A stretch of DNA of 64,000 nt, taken from the NCBI RefSeq assembly GCF_025612915.1, contig NC_069117.1:27415085-27479084 (forward strand), in the 5' to 3' direction. The DNA is from Magallana angulata (lineage: Eukaryota; Mollusca; Bivalvia; Ostreida; Ostreidae). Shown piece after piece: positions 10,512 through 21,937 of the stretch. Position numbers and translations under genes: made by a program. Each line of letters opens with the position of its first letter. Position 1 is the first letter of the stretch. The notes below the pieces were generated by a model. That model saw nothing but the letters and a program-made list of their open reading frames with translations. It searched no databases and was not told the origin of the DNA.

Positions 10512-13190
10512 CAAGAAATATCACGGACTGCACGAAATAATCATGATGATGTCAGATAAGATGACTTGGCTATTTCTTTTATCTAACGTATTGTTGTAAC
10601 AATCATTTAGTTACTTTTAAAGGAAAAGAAAAAGAGGAGAAATTACTCGTTTGATATATTTCAAGATGTTTGTGATCTCTGAATTAGTCTAAGTGGCACT
10701 TACGGGGTTTAGATTTTGTTCAAGCACCCTTTTAAGAATATTAGCTGGGCTGGTGGAGTGATAAGATCAAGTGAATACCGAAGAAATTTTCATCAGATTT
10801 GAGTTATGTATGCCTGACAATATTCAGTACAAAAGGTATGGGTACATGCATGCATCATAGTATGTAATAATATGTGATTGCGATACTGTGTTTTTTTTTC
10901 GGGGTGGGGGGTGGGGGATAGATACCCTCTGTTTTAAAATTTCTCCAATTTAAAAAAAAAGCAGAGCATTTATATATCCAGCTTATGAAGGTACATGTAT
11001 TCCTCTGTAATGGATCCGGCTTATAACAACACTTAACACGTTAAAAACTGCTTTAATCATTGTGTTGTGAAACGCATTTATAGTACCGATACATCATTCA
11101 CTCATCCAGATAACAATCTGAATGAATTATAAACATTTTTTTTAGTTTTCTTAAAAAAAGTCTATCCATATTCTCACTATCACCACATTACCTTTGAAAT
11201 ATTATGGTCAATTAAAGGATTAAAACTCATCTTTTGACGTAGTTTAGTCAGGCCTTAATGTTTTCAATTTTGATACATTTAAAAAAAAAAATAATCTATT
11301 GCCTACGGCAAACACGTTGAAGGACAGAAAGTGAATACAAATGCTCTATCACTAAAGCATGCTAACAATCCTACTGTGGCCCCGTTTTGTCAACACTGGT
11401 CGCGACAGTCTTCTGCTACAAATAGAGCGTATCAGGTTTGTCCACTTCACTACGGTGTGAATGGTCAGAGGACAATTCCTTAATCTTTCATCAATCGGTT
11501 TTGTCAACACGAACCGCTGACCCCCCCAAAAAATCAACTTACTTTTAAAAACGGACTAATTGGTCTTGGTTATCTGTGACAAGTCTTCCTGTGTCTAAGT
11601 TTGTTGATGGTGATTTTCCTGATCTTGCTGCGAAACTAAGTCGTATTAAAACAAACAAATGAGAAGATGGGAAAACCTGATCATGAGAGAGTTTAAGAGC
11701 CGGGATTGTATTCTTTTAACTTCCGTTTATCATCCGATCATGCGTCAGTTATCACTATTCTTAAATAATCATATACATACATTCAAAACATCAAAACGAG
11801 CACTGTAAAATCTCATATTGTACATACAATTAAGATACACATGATCCGCGCCTATGTTGATGGTCTATCCGAATTTTTTCAACCAGAGAGCTACAGATCT
11901 GCAGCTAGGTCGAAGAAAGCTAGAATGCGATGCATCGTTTGCATTTTTAATTCAACCTACAGTAGCTTCATACGATAACACAGGATATTAATCAAAGAAC
12001 GAATCACAGTAAGAATGTTTACTCGACATTCAAAGCATATTACCGATAATCTTACCTTAAACTTCTTTCCACACCGCGACCTTTAGACGGGCTCAGCACT
12101 TATCCACTTACCAGCACCACGGCGAGAAAGCGAATTGTTATGAATTTGTGTCTAGGAGGGAAGGGGCCCCATATGGGTTAGCAGATGGGTTAAAAATTAT
12201 CATGGGCACGTGCCCCGAGGTAAAATTCTGTAAATTTGTTAACTTTTTTCGAGCACTAAGAACATTTTTTGTTGGCTCAGATATCCAATTTTGGACGCTT
12301 GACTTAGTAGATGCATGCATTATAAATGCAAGACTGCTTTAGGGTGAGAACTACGTACATGTAGTGCTGAACGTGGAAGCAGCAACTATTTTAATAGTTT
12401 GACGATTGTATTTAAAAATATCTTTAAACATCAATTCAACCAAAAACAAACGAATTGTTACGGCATGGGAAACCTCATTATTCCATGAACCTGGTGAACG
12501 AAATATAGTCTCTGCATGTTCTTTTTTTCATAGTCATACAAACTTATCATTATTTTGGTTCATAATGTGTTTTTTTTTAAATTATACATGTCCCTTTGTG
12601 TACACGTTTATTCATGAAATTTAATTGTTATATGATTTAAAAGTAACAACTTAATTATCACTAAAGCAACAATAATTTTTAAACCTTCTTTGATATTTTT
12701 GGGAGGAGACTCCCTCTCTCAAATTGATTTTTTTTTCCATTTAAACCTCATTGTATATAAACCTCACTCCTTTATAAAATAAATATACAGTGAAAACGAT
12801 ACACTTCGGTATAATGCTAACCGACTAGCTTTTTTTCAATTATTAAATCATATATAACATATGTAACTACTCTGGGGACTTGCTTTACTTCAATTGCGTA
12901 TATATACTGCAGTCTTTGATTTCCTTGATTAATTGATAACATTTTATACACTCGTTTGCTTACGGTGGAAAAGGTTTCAATTTTTCCTTGGTCATAGAAA
13001 AAAAAAGGAGGAAGGAACGGGGGCATTTATAAAAAATTATACTTCCTCGTTCGTTCAAAAAGTATTTTGGGAAAAAAAATAGCAGCACAGGTGCATGTAT
13101 GATTTTAACACTTTCGGGGAAAACAGGTGTTTTTGACGCATGTGGAAAAAATACATGTATCTCCAAAACGCATTCATGGATTGATTGTTG
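10512..13190. other. intergenic; one solo end of the Mutator-like family
   Basis: No coding region supported. Positions 11861-11907 hold a solo right terminus (ending ACAGATCTGCAGCTA) of the foldback family at 49771-50965. Poly-G and poly-A runs are frequent. Short open frames at 11352-11537, 12148-12342 and 12406-12624 have no family features and are not called. Confidence 0.45.
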
Positions 13191-13360
13191 CATGCGCGGA
13201 TCTAGACGGGGTCAGGGGGGTCACCCCCCCCCCCCCTCCCTCCTGTAAATTCGAATTTCAAGTACCCAAAATATACCTCAAACACCCCCACCCGGCAAAC
13301 TGAAATAACCGTCGGAACACCCCCCCCCCCCCCGGAAAAAATCTTCTAGATCCGCGCATG
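13191..13360. mobile_element. 170-bp MITE with CATGCGCGGATCTAGA ends
   Basis: The left end CATGCGCGGATCTAGA and right end TCTAGATCCGCGCATG are perfect inverted repeats, enclosing poly-C and poly-G tracts. A second copy lies at 59093-59287. Confidence 0.7.
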
Positions 13361-13611
13361 TGTTGTAATAATCTTGTTCTACTGAAGGATCGTAAGAGGA
13401 AGAGGAGCACTATCCGACAACCGAGCCCCTGTGGAAGGATGAAGAGCGAAACAAGCGAGAAACGGTCTCAACTTTTACGGCGGAGCGGATCAGAAACCCT
13501 CGACATGTATAAGAGTTCAACGATACAGATAAATTAAAAAATAACCCTTGACTTTGAAAGATCACAATGTACTAGTCTTAATTTTACTACGCTTTTGCCC
13601 CTTTTTGACAC

Positions 13612-15460
13612 ATAGTTTATGTAGGAAGCATTGCTTACTACGGTTGTGAAGTCAGGGGCTTTCATTCTGCCCCAGATATAGAAAAAATTCATCTTAATTA
13701 TAGTAAAAACATACTTAATGTTAATGGGGCACATCTAAATGCAGTTATTTATTGTGAACTGGGCAGAACGCCTCTGCAATGTGTCAGAAAACTACGTATT
13801 TTAAGATACTGTATGAAACGTTTATCATCAAAAAATTGCACTTTGAATTTATGTTATGTTAATATGTATAATGAAACTTTAAGTAAAAACAAATGTAAAA
13901 ACTGGGCTGCGGAGATCAAGAACAAGTTGTCATATTTTGGGCTAATGAACCTATGGGAAAATCAATTATTTGAAGTGCCAGAAATTATTTTAACAGTCGC
14001 CAAGGAACGTATTTTTTTGGTAATTTTAAACGCTCTCTACTAGCTGATATAAACATCTCTTCCAAATGCCTCTTCCATATGTACAATCTATAAGTATTTA
14101 GTTGATCATTGTACCTTGCAGTCATATGTAACAAAAAGAATTCCTTTACAATGTAAGAAACTTATATATACATTGAGATTATCGTCTCATTGTCTTACCG
14201 TCGAATTTGGTACGAGGGTCAATCAAAAAATACGAAGACTTTTGTCATAGCTATGTTACTTAACGTCATATCAATACTAAATTTGGTAGACATAATTTAA
14301 CAATAGTTTCAAACAATTTGAAAGAAAAAAAGTTAATAAATTCCTTTATTGCTAAGAATTATTTAGAATCTAATCCTGCAAAAACGAGGTCACGGCGCAC
14401 GGTCAAAATTTGTGTTAGGTCAACAATAAACCATATAATGTTGAAAGTAATATCTCTATAAATTGGGCTTAAACCCAAATAATATTGAAATCTCAAATTA
14501 AGTTTTGTCTTGGTATTCTATGTTCCAAATAATGACGCGATATATTGTTTTGTCGAACAGATATTATTAACTAAAGATAGATAGTCCTCTTTAGAATTTA
14601 CTAAAATCATCGACGTCGCCGGACGTCACGGCGCAACGAGAGGTACAAACAAAATGGATTTAACCCAGGAAAAAGCCGACTCAAGCTGTAAAAATGTTCA
14701 ATGGTGCAAAAAATAAGTCAACAATTATTTGCAAGTTTGTGTTTCACTGTAATAAATTCTGTGGGGGTGGTGGTAATTGTATTTTGAATATCAAACTGTC
14801 CGCAAGAGAGTAGAATATTTGTAAATATTTGGTCAAAAAATAAAGTAACGTCAACCGACGTTCATGGTTATCGTTACAGTAAACCAAGAGATAGACGGTT
14901 AGAAAATGAAAACTTTGAAGAACTAACTTATGATTCTCGAACAAATGTGTGCAAATAAGATGTTAAGTGGTCCAGTGCAATTTTAAATTGTAAGAAGAAA
15001 GGCACAAGAGACTAAGCGTGATATAAAGATGGGGTTTATCTATAAACTGTGTGTGTTTAATATTGACGTCATGTTTTGAACGTTACCGTGCGCCGTGGTG
15101 ACAAAACATGTTGTTTTTAAAAAGGGGTAACAAATATACCGTTTCATCAAATGGACTAAAACTTCGCATATCAATAACATGAGTGTTGGTGCACAGATTA
15201 ATTTGTTAAATATGACTTTCATGAAAAATATTAATATAGAGCCACATTGTCTTCGTATTTTTTGATTGACCCTCGTAGATATAACAATGTTCCATCAGAA
15301 AGACGTTCATGTCCTTTATGTACTTTAGAAGTTTTATTATATCGAACCCTCTGTCTTTAAATGCATGAATTCTACTATTATCAACACAAAATGTAAAGGA
15401 TTTGTGCAATTTAGGTAAATATATTAAGAATGCTTTTGTGATCAGAACTTCCTGTATAAA
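13612..15460 (+). mobile_element. decayed LINE, C-terminal reverse-transcriptase region
   Basis: A translated stretch at about 13622-14042 reads like the region after the RT fingers of invertebrate non-LTR elements: a YYGCEV...FHSAPDIEKIH segment, an ELGRTPLQCVRKLRILRYC segment and a CKNWAAEIKNKL...NLWENQ segment. A further piece (YTLRLSSHCLTVEFG) ends at 14210. After the inserted MITE at 14213-15275, the text resumes as YNNVPSERRSCPLC, the usual C-terminal Cys motif, followed by a GKYIKNAF-like tail near 15410-15450. Several frame breaks separate the segments. The 5' part of the LINE was not found. Confidence 0.7.
14213..15275. mobile_element. 1063-bp mariner-type MITE inserted in the LINE
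   Basis: 27-bp terminal inverted repeats (CGAGGGTCAATCAAAAAATA at the outer ends) with a TA duplication on each side (14211-14212, 15276-15277). It lacks a transposase frame. Motifs containing ACGGCGCACGGT occur in inverted orientation inside it, near 14391 and 15090. It splits the coding relic of the LINE exactly between the VEFG and YNNVP segments. Confidence 0.85.
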
Positions 15461-15479
15461 CTTGCCTTTTCAAGTGATC

Positions 15480-16760
15480 CGTTTATATGTATTGTAACAT
15501 ATGTTTATCAATTGTATATGTCTAAGAGCTGTACATATGTCGACCAATAAACAATACAATAGTACTGTCATTGCTAACCAAACTATAATTATATTATAGA
15601 ACTTCCATCCGATGCCCGATTTTGACTTTCACGCGACGTGTACGCATCAAAATATCACCGTGCAAAATTCACTGTTTAATTATAACTTTATTTTGGACTT
15701 TGCTTTTAAAATTCAACATCTGTTTCGTAATATTTTCTCAGTTTATTTCTTACAAAGTTACTTATTTATTTAGTGATTGACACTTTTCGGACTCTTAAAT
15801 GTGATTTCAAAGAGACAGAGTGCCATGTCTCAAGAACTGCTAATCTCTTAAAACAACATTGTGCAATTATTAGTTTTTCATGTCTTGGACATCAAAGACT
15901 CATTGAGTTTATTTAATTATTTGATAACTGTCAATATTTCACTCAGCTTACTTATGTCATCACCTGTCAATTTATAGTCATTGTTCAGATTCCTTTATAT
16001 AGTTTTGTACAATTGTCAATCGACAGTCTGGAATACGGTGGCCAGCCTCGGCCACGTCCGACTCACCCAGAGTCTTGAGTCCGGAGGCCACTACTGGCCA
16101 TATCCGACTTGTTTGTAAAATGTCTGTCTGTTAAATTGTTATAATGTTGCCATCGTTGAATCTCGTCCAATAAATACGGAATCTTTCATCACTTGGTTTA
16201 TTTCTCTGGAACTGTATACTGGTGGACCTTCGGGAATACGTCAAACCTACCCTTCGTTTTTACTTTACGGCCCACAGCGCGCCACAACCTTATACCTTAT
16301 ACCCTCGACGCCAACATTCCCTCACCCCGTCCGTACTGCACAGGGCGGATATACAGATCCAGAAGAATACCCTAGCACCGTAAATCTACGCGGTCACAAA
16401 AACCTGAATGGAAGTTCCGTGCAAATATGTTCAACCGTATCTTATATAATTTAAACGGTTTTGATTTTTTTGCATTCACATCGGCATACACATATAATAA
16501 ACGTTTTGAGAAAGTATGTGAAAGTCTTTAATTACGCAATGTATTCAAATATAAAACACCAACTAACTGAAACACTAGAGTTCCTCGTAGAAAGTGCGAA
16601 TTCTGCGCAATTCGATCGTCCTTTCTATAACAATGCATTCAATAAACAACTTTCGAGCAGCATCCTCGCTTGGTTTAAACACCTAAATACTCCGAATACT
16701 TTCACAAATCTTGCACAAAAACATCGACATGTATACTAAATAATCTTATGCTGTCAATAA
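15480..16760. other. intergenic; GC-richer stretch of unknown nature
   Basis: No gene supported. 16020-16110 has two related GGCCA...CCGACT motifs, and 16160-16380 is more GC-rich than its surroundings, with AATAAA at 16171. This could be an old LTR or other transposon end, but no partner copy is in the window. The plus-strand frame at 16461-16739 has no family features. Confidence 0.3.
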
Positions 16761-16762
16761 TA

Positions 16763-19700
16763 TCAGTCGCGTTTTTCTTTCAGTTTCTCCTCAATCACTT
16801 GTTTTTTTATTCTCTCGATTTGCATTTCCTTGTACTGTCTGCTTGCTTCTTCATCAATTTTGGATCTCTCCTCATATAATTCTGCAAATGGTGTTCGGAA
16901 AAAAGTATCCCTGAAAACAGAAAATACCAAAGAATCTCTTTAGTAACCACATATTCTGATAATGTATTAAACTGCAATATTTCGTTTTGAAAATGGATTT
17001 CATAATAGGATGAAAATCGTTCACTCCGAAGGTTATGCTTCTATATAGTTTACCGAAATACAACGGCCTCCCGCAATGCACTTTGGATTAATCGGAGTCA
17101 GAATATGCACATATAGCATGTTTTAACAGGGTGATAACAATTATGGACACATGCATAGAATAAGATTTAGATTCCATTTCATGGTTTCATAAGTACAATT
17201 GTTTGCGGTAATAAATATATAATCAAACATTATCTTCGTCACGTAAGGACACCTGCCAATTGAAATACTGGAGAGTATGATTTGTTCAAATCTTTTCAAG
17301 ATGGGAATTGGACGCGGTAATCAAATACTGTATGTAGTATGTCAGTGTTATCATATGTACATACATGTATATGTCTTAAGAATATTAAAATAGATGGCAC
17401 TGTATGTGGATATTAATTAGCAGGCGCGACCGTATGTACATGTACAGTACCAGCAACGTTACTTTATACTAGATAAGCGATAGGATATAGAACAGGCAAG
17501 ATAAGTTGACTTGCTACATGTGTGTGTACCAGCATTAATTATTGGACAATATACTGTGGCAAGGTAAAAAAATATATACCCTTTTACTTAATATTACGTG
17601 TATTTATACGTAGGGGATATATATATTTTTTTATAAAGAAAACTATATAACGTCTGGTTCCTGCGACTTTGCCAGATGTTATTAAAATAGGAAGTTTTAA
17701 ACGAATTTGAGACCGATTTACATGTAGCTGAATTTGCTTTTTACAATGCCAGCTTTTGTAATTCTAGGAAAACATTAATCTTGGGAGTTTTTTTTCTATT
17801 ACACATAGTAGTTAAATAAAACAGTAACAGTTTCTACTGTACCAACACATCATTGTATCAGAGCATTATTTGGCGGAAACAGGTCACATAAAATCACGGA
17901 AATAAAACACGTGATTCATTTTACAGAGGAAAGCAAGTGTCAATTCGCGGAAAATGAAGTGTGTTGGCCTTCATATTACATGCTCGTTCCTGGAAAACGT
18001 TATTTTTATATCCGGGAAAGACTAGAGAAAAGGCCATTATTTTTCATTTGTCGGCCACATTCTACTGTTTTTGATGTGAAAGAGTTTTGGCATCCAAGAT
18101 CTTAGGTGTGTATGGTTACATCGAAATATTATATATACTCCATGGAGATACAGCATACAGAAACCAATAGAGGAAACAAGGCTATCATTGTTGATGGATA
18201 CGTCTACCGCAAAACCAATGTTCTCAAAAACGGTAACGTCGTCTACACGTGTAGTGTGTCCAAGAACTGCAAGAAAACGGTCATAACAGACGAAGAGGGC
18301 GATTCTATCGTGAAGGTTAGAAATCAGCACAGCTGCAAAACAGAACCTAGTTTTAAAAAGGCAGAAGCAAGACAACTCCGAGTGCGTCTCAGAAAACAGT
18401 GTCGAAAATCTAATGTGAGCCCAGTTGTGTTGGTCAAGTCAGAATTGGCCCATGTAGAAGAAAAGAGTTTGGAGGAGAAAGACATTAAAAATGCTGCTAT
18501 GTCGCTATTCAGGCATTATCAGAAAACAAATTCTTTCTCTCCATCTCATCTGCCCTCAGAAGAGACCAATAGTTTCCGAGATGTGGGTGAGGAAATGTAC
18601 AGCGAGTCCCAGCAAACCAGCTTAATCAAACAAATGGCCGAGGAAACGGGGTCATCTCTATATATGGGAGAAGTACATACAATCTCTCTCTTTAATTTTG
18701 ATTAAATGAGTTTGCAACAATATGTAGCTCATTAATTACAGGCATCCGAATATTTTAAGTTTTATCAACAAGTCGCAAAATAAAGCTTGGAAAAAATCCC
18801 ATCCGTCTATAAATGAATATGCTGTATCTATTAATCAAAAATGAAGAATTCAGGTGCTTGTATATAAAGTAATGTGTGGGTTTCAAATACTGTGGAATCA
18901 TTAGATTTCGGGGTGGCTCAGTTTTCGTAAAATTTGTGGGTACATGTACCGCTCATCCACGATTTAACTTCCTCCACGAATTTATAAATGAGTGTTATAA
19001 AATCATATTTCCGTTTCAAGGTATAAGATAATAAATGTAATTACGTCTCCACGAACCTGTAAAATTTATGGATGACGTTTACTCAAAATAAAAAAAAATC
19101 CACTGATGATAATGAAAAACCATCTATTGTGTGTTATAGACCTTTGCTTTTAGTTTTATTTTTCACTTTCAGAAAAGTAGGTCAATGACCTACTTTTTGA
19201 GTTAATGGCCATTGCGTATTTTTTGTAAAATCAAGAAAAATCCCATGAAATTTTACACTACGATTGAGATTTTCTTAATTGTAAAAATACTACAAATAAT
19301 AAAACACTTTAAAAAATAAAATACAGTTTATGAATGGTAGTGGCACTAAATAAGCACAAAGTATTAATATTTCTAAAACAATTTTAGAAAATATTCCAGT
19401 CCGAATTTCCTCTATCAGTTTTCAAATCCCTACCCATTTTTAATCCAATTTGACAAAAAATTAAATGATGATAATACAAAAACATATATGGTATTACACT
19501 ACTTATATTAACCTTATTCTGTTTGCATAAAATTTATATAAGGTCAATGATCAAGATATGGTGTCTTTTATCATTCTTAAGCATTTTTCAATATTATTTC
19601 AATTCGTGCCAAAAGATTATTTTAATGAATAAGTGAGGTAAAACCAACAGAAAATATGCAAAATTACATATGCTAAAATATATATCCTATCTTTTAATAT

Positions 19701-20003
19701 TAGAGTACTGCCAAAACTTTTTTAGCTAAAAACAAAATCTTCAAAATTTAGTCCGAATTTCCTCTGTTTGGCTAATAGTCAATTTTTGTTTGAGCCTAAT
19801 TCCATAATAAAGAAAAAATATCGAATGATTTGCCAATAATAATTCATTTCTTAAATACTTTTTATGTTTAGAACAAATTTTACTGATTATATTAAACTTT
19901 ATAACAATCCGAATTTGAGATCTCAAACCCTGAGTAAACAACACCCTTCTGCTTAAGCAATCCACGAAAATTGGCCCCCACGATTCTTTAATGATTCCAC
20001 AGT

Positions 20004-20062
<59 letters not shown>

Positions 20063-20404
20063 TACAAACATGGGTTAAGACTTTGAGTTTATAATAACAG
20101 CCCAATGTAAAGATAATCACAAAAAGCATTGAAAATCCCTAGTCTACAAGTACAAAGTATGACATACATGTACTGTAGCACAGTATAGAATAGCATGGTA
20201 TAATATATCAGTGTACATAGCTAAAGCATTCACATATACGTGTTTCCAAACAAAAACTCTACACAATTAAGTGAATACATACTTATTTGCCAATATACGA
20301 TTAAACGCAATGAATCCGACTGCAACAAACACTGGTAACCATAAACCTTTCCCGAGCTTTTGCCTCAAAGTATTGGGCACCTGTGACTTTGGCGACTTCG
20401 GCAT
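16763..20404 (-). CDS. small single-pass membrane protein (89 aa, two exons)
   Basis: Exon 1 is 20283-20404 and exon 2 is 16763-16910. The donor is GTATGT at 20282 and the acceptor TTTTCAG ends at 16911; phase 2 joins them without a break, giving 89 residues. The N terminus (MPKSPKSQ) is basic, one hydrophobic helix covers about residues 21-37 (LWLPVFVAVGFIAF), and the C-terminal half is highly charged and helical (QYKEMQIERIKKQVIEEKL). This layout is typical of small mitochondrial inner-membrane assembly factors. The tract after the helix loosely recalls SMIM4/UQCC5, but that is a guess. The 3.4-kb intron contains a FLYWCH gene on the opposite strand and a large MITE. A short out-of-frame upstream ATG precedes the start. 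Confidence 0.65.
18142..18705 (+). CDS. FLYWCH-type zinc-finger protein
   Basis: A 187-residue frame counting from the ATG at 18142, which sits in a good context (CTCCATGG); an upstream in-frame ATG at 18106 is less likely. Residues 11-66 form a FLYWCH-like finger: strands IIVDGYVYRK and VVYTCSVSKNCKK carry Cys37 and Cys43, and NQHSC supplies His63 and Cys65, a C2HC variant of the usual C2H2 set. The remainder is basic then acidic, with no further domain. FLYWCH fingers bind DNA or protein and also occur at the N end of MULE-transposase proteins; no transposase is seen here. The gene lies inside the intron of the small membrane-protein gene on the other strand. The 3' end may be extended by splicing. 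Confidence 0.7.
   Translation: MEIQHTETNRGNKAIIVDGYVYRKTNVLKNGNVVYTCSVSKNCKKTVITDEEGDSIVKVRNQHSCKTEPSFKKAEARQLRVRLRKQCRKSNVSPVVLVKSELAHVEEKSLEEKDIKNAAMSLFRHYQKTNSFSPSHLPSEETNSFRDVGEEMYSESQQTSLIKQMAEETGSSLYMGEVHTISLFNFD
18890..20002. mobile_element. 1.1-kb TA-flanked MITE
   Basis: Inverted ends CTGTGGAATCATTA (left) and its complement at the right, with TA on each side (18888-18889, 20003-20004); similarity continues loosely for about 40 bp. The interior is AT-rich with no transposase. It lies within the intron of the 16763-20404 gene, just after the FLYWCH gene. Confidence 0.7.
20007..20060. repeat. (GA)n microsatellite
   Basis: About 27 uninterrupted GA units immediately after the right end of the 1.1-kb MITE. 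Confidence 0.95.
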
Positions 20405-21371
20405 TCTGTCATAACAAGTGTACTTTCACTTTCACTTTCTGTTTATTGGAAACAATCCAAAATTTTAGGAATCGACCAATTTTATAGAAACCTGAAATAA
20501 ACATATACAATATATATTAGACTATGCTTAAATTCACTTGTCTTGTTTTCTATTTATTGCCTAACATCACAAAAATCCCTTATATAATGTCCGAATGAGT
20601 TATAGTACGCGTGAACTACGAAAGTCTGCGATCAGCTGGACCTCCTAAAAATTTATGTGACAAAAAGTCTTGAACATATATGAAGAGAGGTTTGTGCATG
20701 TCCAAAATGACCCTTTTATCTCTTTGATATTTTAGCATCTCTTATTGGCTAAGGAATACCCTACTAATCTAAACAGAAAAAGAGATTATGGACCGGGTTA
20801 CTGTTTTTAACCTGATATTAAACTTTGATAACAACTGAGCTGATAATAATCTTTAGTAATGTAGATAATATCAGCTGGTTCATATCATTCATAATATGTT
20901 ATACATAACATGTACAAATATATGCTTTCGGGGGGGGGGGGGGGGTGTTTAATGATACACTGCATAAACATAGAGGCTTATTAAAAGTGTATTCATGATT
21001 TTTGTAAACAAGCAATCTTTTTGATGAGTCGATCATTTTATTTTTACATGTAGATATGTGTTTCATGTCATATATGGCAAGAAAACATCAGAAATATGTC
21101 AAATTGGTAAAGTTCAATGAACATGCTGAAGGCAATTTTGATGCAAGCCAAGCTATCATGGGCTTTGATGACCTGACATATGTTAATTAGTCTAGATTTT
21201 AAGTTTAACAAACCTTATATAAAGTGTTTTTGATTTCTGTAGAAAAAAACATTTTTTGTAAACATTTGTTATGGTAATTGAAGATATTGGGGTCTATGAT
21301 TTTTACCATCAATTTTCAGAACACAGACTTCATTCATATTACTTTTTTTTATCTATTTAAGGAACATCAGT
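20405..21371. other. divergent intergenic region, small membrane protein gene / AMDHD2
   Basis: Separates the minus-strand gene starting at 20404 from plus-strand AMDHD2. It must hold the promoters of both (AMDHD2 has a 5' UTR intron ending at 21931). A poly-G run lies at 20930-20945. No specific motif can be supported. Confidence 0.4.
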
Positions 21372-21834
21372 CTATAGTATGTCTCAAGTTATTGCTTCCA
21401 TCACTTTTTGATGATTTTTAATAAAAATACACATACCTGTGAAAGAAATACAATTGAAATCGAGGAAAGGGAATATATCCAAGATATCTTCATTAAACAA
21501 TTATCACTTATAAAATTTCACAGGAATGAAAACAATTTTCTTACAGAGATTTGTAATGGGAAATGTTTATATCTTTTCTCCATTCGGAATACATTGCGCA
21601 ATTTTTTAACATTATCATCTGGGCTTATTAATGGCTGATGCAATGCAAAATCTCCATAGACTTTCAATTTTTGGATGTGTATTGAAACCTGAAGCGGTAG
21701 AGGGGGCGTTTCAAAACAAATAATCTGGACATATTTCATATTAGTGGATGAACGTAGTTTGAGCACAAAGGTTTTTACTATTATTGAAATATCAAGCAAA
21801 AAGTGGTGGAAGCAAAAACTCGGGACAGAGTATA
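21372..21834. mobile_element. 463-bp MITE, CTATA-ended, copy 1
   Basis: The left end has CTATAGTATGTCTCAAGTT and GCTTCCATCACTTTTT; the right end is the complement with few changes (GGGACAGAGTATAG), giving about 38-bp inverted ends. A related copy in opposite orientation lies beyond AMDHD2 at 26600-27060. The short frames in both copies (ending LFSI-like) are shared repeat sequence, not genes. Confidence 0.65.
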
Positions 21835-21937
21835 GTCAGAGACAATATAAAATTTCATGTAGCCTTAGGTTAAAGATAACATAATGACATGAATTAAGCT
21901 TTTATTTAGTTTGGTTCTTTCTTTTCTCTAGGGAAAA

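Noticed and set aside
16020-16400. Possible old LTR
   Set aside because: GC-richer with AATAAA, but no second copy, no terminal TG/CA pair or target duplication could be shown.
16461-16739. 92-codon plus-strand frame
   Set aside because: No domain, no splice context and ordinary AT-rich composition; likely chance.
18037-18375. 112-codon minus-strand frame opposite the FLYWCH gene
   Set aside because: Shadow of the plus-strand coding region; no family features.
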